DNA from: CAYLKS01 sp964384205 [NCBI: uncultured bacterium]
GTDB lineage: Bacteria > JAGOEH01
NCBI GenBank assembly: GCA_964384205.1
Contig: CAYLKS010000060.1
Location: forward strand, 1 to 17,889
DNA: 17,889 bases
Direction: 5' to 3'
The notes beneath the pieces were generated by a model. It did no database searches and was not told the DNA's origin. It saw only the letters and a program-made list of their open reading frames with translations. The position numbers were made by a program, and so were the translations under genes. Every line of letters starts with the position of its first letter. The first letter of the stretch is position 1. Below, piece after piece: positions 15,671 to 17,889 of this stretch.

Positions 15671-16456
15671 ATGACATTCTATGAAAAATTACAAAATATT
15701 ATCAATAAAAATAATAGTTCGCTATGTGTTGGCATTGATATAGATTTAAATAAAATCCCTGATCAATATAAAAAAGCAAAAGAACCATTCTTTGAATATG
15801 CAAAAAAAATTATAGATGAAACAAATGACTTAGTATGCGCATATAAACCAAATAGCGCTTTCTTTGAAGCTGCTGGAAGTGGTGGCATTGCTCAATTAAA
15901 AAAAATATTAGAATATATACCAGATGATATTCCCGTCATATTAGATGTTAAAAGAGGGGATATAGGCAATACCGCCGCTCTTTATGCCAGATATGCTTAT
16001 GAATATCTAAATGCTGATGCTGTTACTCTATCTCCATATATGGGGGCAGATTCTATTGCTCCTTTTTTAAATTATTTAGATAAATTTATGTTTGTTTTAA
16101 TTAGAACATCAAATCAATCAGCAGATGAAATACAAAAATTAAAATTAGCAAACGGGAACTATTTATATCAGGAAATGGCAAAAATTGTTAGCTCCTGGGG
16201 GGAACATTATAAAATAGGTTTTGTTGTAGGAGCCACCTGCCCCGAAGAATTAATCGATTTGAGAGAAAATTTCAAAAATATATTATTTCTAATTCCCGGC
16301 ATAGGTTCACAAGGCGGAGATACAGAAATTGTCAAAAAATACGGCAAAAATAACAATAACTTAGCTATTATAAATGTATCAAGAAAAATAATATATCCAG
16401 AGGCAGGGAAAACTATAAGAGACATGGCAATACACTATAAAAAATTGCTAAGCTAA
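15671..16456 (+). CDS. pyrF: Orotidine 5'-phosphate decarboxylase, type 2
   Basis: PyrF makes UMP from OMP in the last step of pyrimidine nucleotide synthesis. The 261 residues form a TIM barrel. Motifs: CVGIDID (19-25), YKPN (58-61), the catalytic loop LDVKRGDIGNTA (91-102) with the D-x-K-x-x-D charge array (Asp92, Lys94, Asp97), TLSPYMG (119-125), the phosphate-binding PGIGSQGGD (209-217) and NVSRKI (235-240). The 'KRGDIGNTA' form and length mark the type 2 subfamily found in actinobacteria, Deinococcus and many others, rather than the E. coli type. An AAGGAG ribosome site lies 6 bases before the ATG. No other pyr gene is nearby. Confidence 0.96.
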   Translation: MTFYEKLQNIINKNNSSLCVGIDIDLNKIPDQYKKAKEPFFEYAKKIIDETNDLVCAYKPNSAFFEAAGSGGIAQLKKILEYIPDDIPVILDVKRGDIGNTAALYARYAYEYLNADAVTLSPYMGADSIAPFLNYLDKFMFVLIRTSNQSADEIQKLKLANGNYLYQEMAKIVSSWGEHYKIGFVVGATCPEELIDLRENFKNILFLIPGIGSQGGDTEIVKKYGKNNNNLAIINVSRKIIYPEAGKTIRDMAIHYKKLLS

Positions 16457-16624
16457 AATTATTCATAATTCCAGCATGATAATTTATATCTTAATTGCCA
16501 ATTTACTTCAAAACTTTTAATATTCTTATTTTTAAAAAAATACTAAATATAATTTTATTAAAACTATTGACGAATCTTGCAAAATATATCAGCTTGCCAA
16601 TATATCTATCCGTTATATTTATTC

Positions 16625-17889
16625 TTAAAATTTGATAAGATCCTTTTCCACATCAGGATATATTTTATCTATCTTTTCTTGTAATTCAATTGTTTTGCTT
16701 ATAGCTGTTACAATTCTACAATATCGCGGCGCATCATCCATTTTTCTGCCTTTGCGGTCTTTCAAATATTTATATAATACCTGATACCCACCTATGGGAT
16801 AATTCCAGACTTCTGGCACAACACCTTCAAAATATTTGTCTTTATTAATGTAAATGCGTTGTTCCTTTTCCTTGTAAGCAATTTTTTCGATGCGGTCATT
16901 GGTGCTGCTGCCCTGGTATTTAGCAATCGGGGGATCAAGCGCCGGGCTTTTGAGCAAATGCAGATCGGCCAATTGTTTTCCAAAGTCTGCCATTTGTTTA
17001 AATAATTCATAATTGGCAGTAAAAGGCACGCGCGGGAAATCAATTTTCAGGAATTCAGCATAAGTTTTGCGGTATATGTTGCTGTAAAACACACCGTAAA
17101 TGTAATACAAAATCTCTTCAGGCATTGGTTTTTGACCGTAAACAGATTGCAGTTTCTCAAAAATCTCTTTCGGGATATTTGGTTCTCTTTCAGTTTGATG
17201 TTGACTAAACAGATCGCTTTTGTTTTTGTCAGGGTAAAGATATAAAGGGAATAATGATGTTATTTCACTTGTTTTATTTGATACAAATGAACTTTCAATA
17301 ATTAAATCAGAAATTAAGCAATGTCTCCAATCTCGGCTTGCTTTAACTTGTTTTGAAACAGTCAGTCCAATATTTTCTTCCAGCATATGGCGCATAACAC
17401 GTTTTACTGTTCTCCATACCACTGAATCATGCCAAAAAATATATCTATTATCAAATGGGCGGTAACTAACAGGATAAATAAATTTATTTAAATCCGAATC
17501 AGAAATCTCCTGTAACATATTCCAAGCTTTTCGAATATTCCATCCTTTCTTTTTTCTAATTTGAAAAAACTTATGTAATTGGTCATCATTGTATTTAGAA
17601 TTTTTAAACAGTCTGATTCGATTCTCAACTGAATTTGCATCGAAATCAATTACGAAATTATCTCTTGCAGTCGTCATTCCAACACCATTTAAAGGAAAAA
17701 TTTCATTGATTTTTTTCCAGTTTAAATATTGTTTAATATGCTTTGTGTTTCGTGGAACAAAGAAATAGTAAGGTGATTGTGGTTTTATTTCATTATAATT
17801 GTTTATATCAAAATCATTTTTTTCTAACCATTCGTATTTTTCTTCCCTTAATCCAAATAAATCACGATGGAATACTTTCGACTCTTTCG
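16625..17889 (-). CDS. Type ISP-like restriction-modification enzyme, C-terminal specificity region (partial)
   Basis: The frame is open without a stop to the right edge, so 420 residues of a longer protein are visible and the 5' part is missing. An internal ATG at 17677 is not the start: the 70 codons before it continue the family pattern (PYYFFVPR, then FPLNGVGMTTARD). Other recognised stretches, counted from that ATG, are YRPFDNRYIFW (71-81), VSKQVKASRDWRHC (107-120), the YGVFYSNIYRKTYAEFLKID segment (204-223), KQLADLHLL (248-256) and VWNYPIGGYQVLYKYLKDRK (297-316). These are typical of the C-terminal target-recognition domain of Type ISP (LlaGI/LlaBIII-like) single-chain enzymes, which fuse nuclease, helicase, N6-adenine methyltransferase and this domain. 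The nuclease, helicase and methyltransferase parts lie outside the window, so a Type IIG or orphan enzyme remains possible. It ends near 16625 and converges on pyrF. Confidence 0.85.
   Translation of the reverse strand, partial: KESKVFHRDLFGLREEKYEWLEKNDFDINNYNEIKPQSPYYFFVPRNTKHIKQYLNWKKINEIFPLNGVGMTTARDNFVIDFDANSVENRIRLFKNSKYNDDQLHKFFQIRKKKGWNIRKAWNMLQEISDSDLNKFIYPVSYRPFDNRYIFWHDSVVWRTVKRVMRHMLEENIGLTVSKQVKASRDWRHCLISDLIIESSFVSNKTSEITSLFPLYLYPDKNKSDLFSQHQTEREPNIPKEIFEKLQSVYGQKPMPEEILYYIYGVFYSNIYRKTYAEFLKIDFPRVPFTANYELFKQMADFGKQLADLHLLKSPALDPPIAKYQGSSTNDRIEKIAYKEKEQRIYINKDKYFEGVVPEVWNYPIGGYQVLYKYLKDRKGRKMDDAPRYCRIVTAISKTIELQEKIDKIYPDVEKDLIKF

Noticed and set aside
16456-16485. Possible hairpin just after pyrF (AAATTATTCAT pairing with ATGATAATTT, 9-base loop)
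   Set aside because: The stem is almost all A-T, has a bulged base, and no T-run follows, so it is too weak to call a terminator.
16567-16590. TTGACG followed by ATAT-rich sequence, looking like a plus-strand promoter
   Set aside because: At a 17-base spacing the -10 would be CAGCTT, and there is no plus-strand gene downstream, only the end of the minus-strand restriction-modification gene.
16625-17677. The restriction-modification frame as a complete 350-residue gene starting at 17677
   Set aside because: The frame is open for 70 further codons to the window edge, and those residues (ending in FPLNGVG directly before the Met) continue the family pattern, so the Met is internal.

Overview
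The window is about 17.9 kb of very AT-rich bacterial DNA (roughly 30% GC by eye). The cell looks Gram-negative: there is a TonB-dependent receptor, a PorV/PorQ-type outer-membrane barrel, and a large secreted protein ending in a type 9 secretion (T9SS)-like C-terminal domain. This set suggests a deep FCB-group lineage such as Marinimicrobia, Cloacimonadota, Calditrichota or Delongbacteria rather than classical Bacteroidetes, because the promoters seen are of the ordinary TTGAC(A/T)/TATAAT kind. The exact phylum cannot be fixed from this sequence alone.

Layout. (1) The left edge holds the first 20 codons of a minus-strand excisionase/MerR-type helix-turn-helix gene. Its promoter diverges from that of ruvB. 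(2) Positions 275-7307 are a tight run of eight plus-strand genes, with gaps of 13 bases or less or short overlaps: ruvB, queH, a DUF2905 membrane protein, queA, holA, cmoA, apbE and a polysaccharide flippase. The run starts at a promoter placed so that ruvB should be leaderless. It ends at a strong bidirectional terminator (7332-7364). (3) Positions 7383-13962 are a three-gene minus-strand operon: TonB-dependent receptor, then a 943-residue secreted protein with a T9SS-like tail, then a PorV-like barrel. It converges on the same terminator. (4) Positions 14282-16456 are a plus-strand run: a probable small lipoprotein, an RlmI/RlmK-like methyltransferase without a PUA domain, and type 2 pyrF. 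(5) The right edge (16625-17889, minus strand) is the C-terminal specificity part of a large Type ISP-like restriction-modification enzyme, cut by the window end.

How the genes fit together. Group 2 is housekeeping: Holliday junction migration, the clamp-loader delta subunit, and wobble-base modification of tRNA (queuosine via QueA and QueH; the cmo5U precursor cofactor via CmoA). Group 3 looks like one envelope unit, in which the receptor, a T9SS-type exported surface protein and a PorV-like partner probably work together in capture, export or anchoring of something unknown. It is the best candidate in the window for a poorly described system. The two edges carry accessory-type genes around an otherwise core region.
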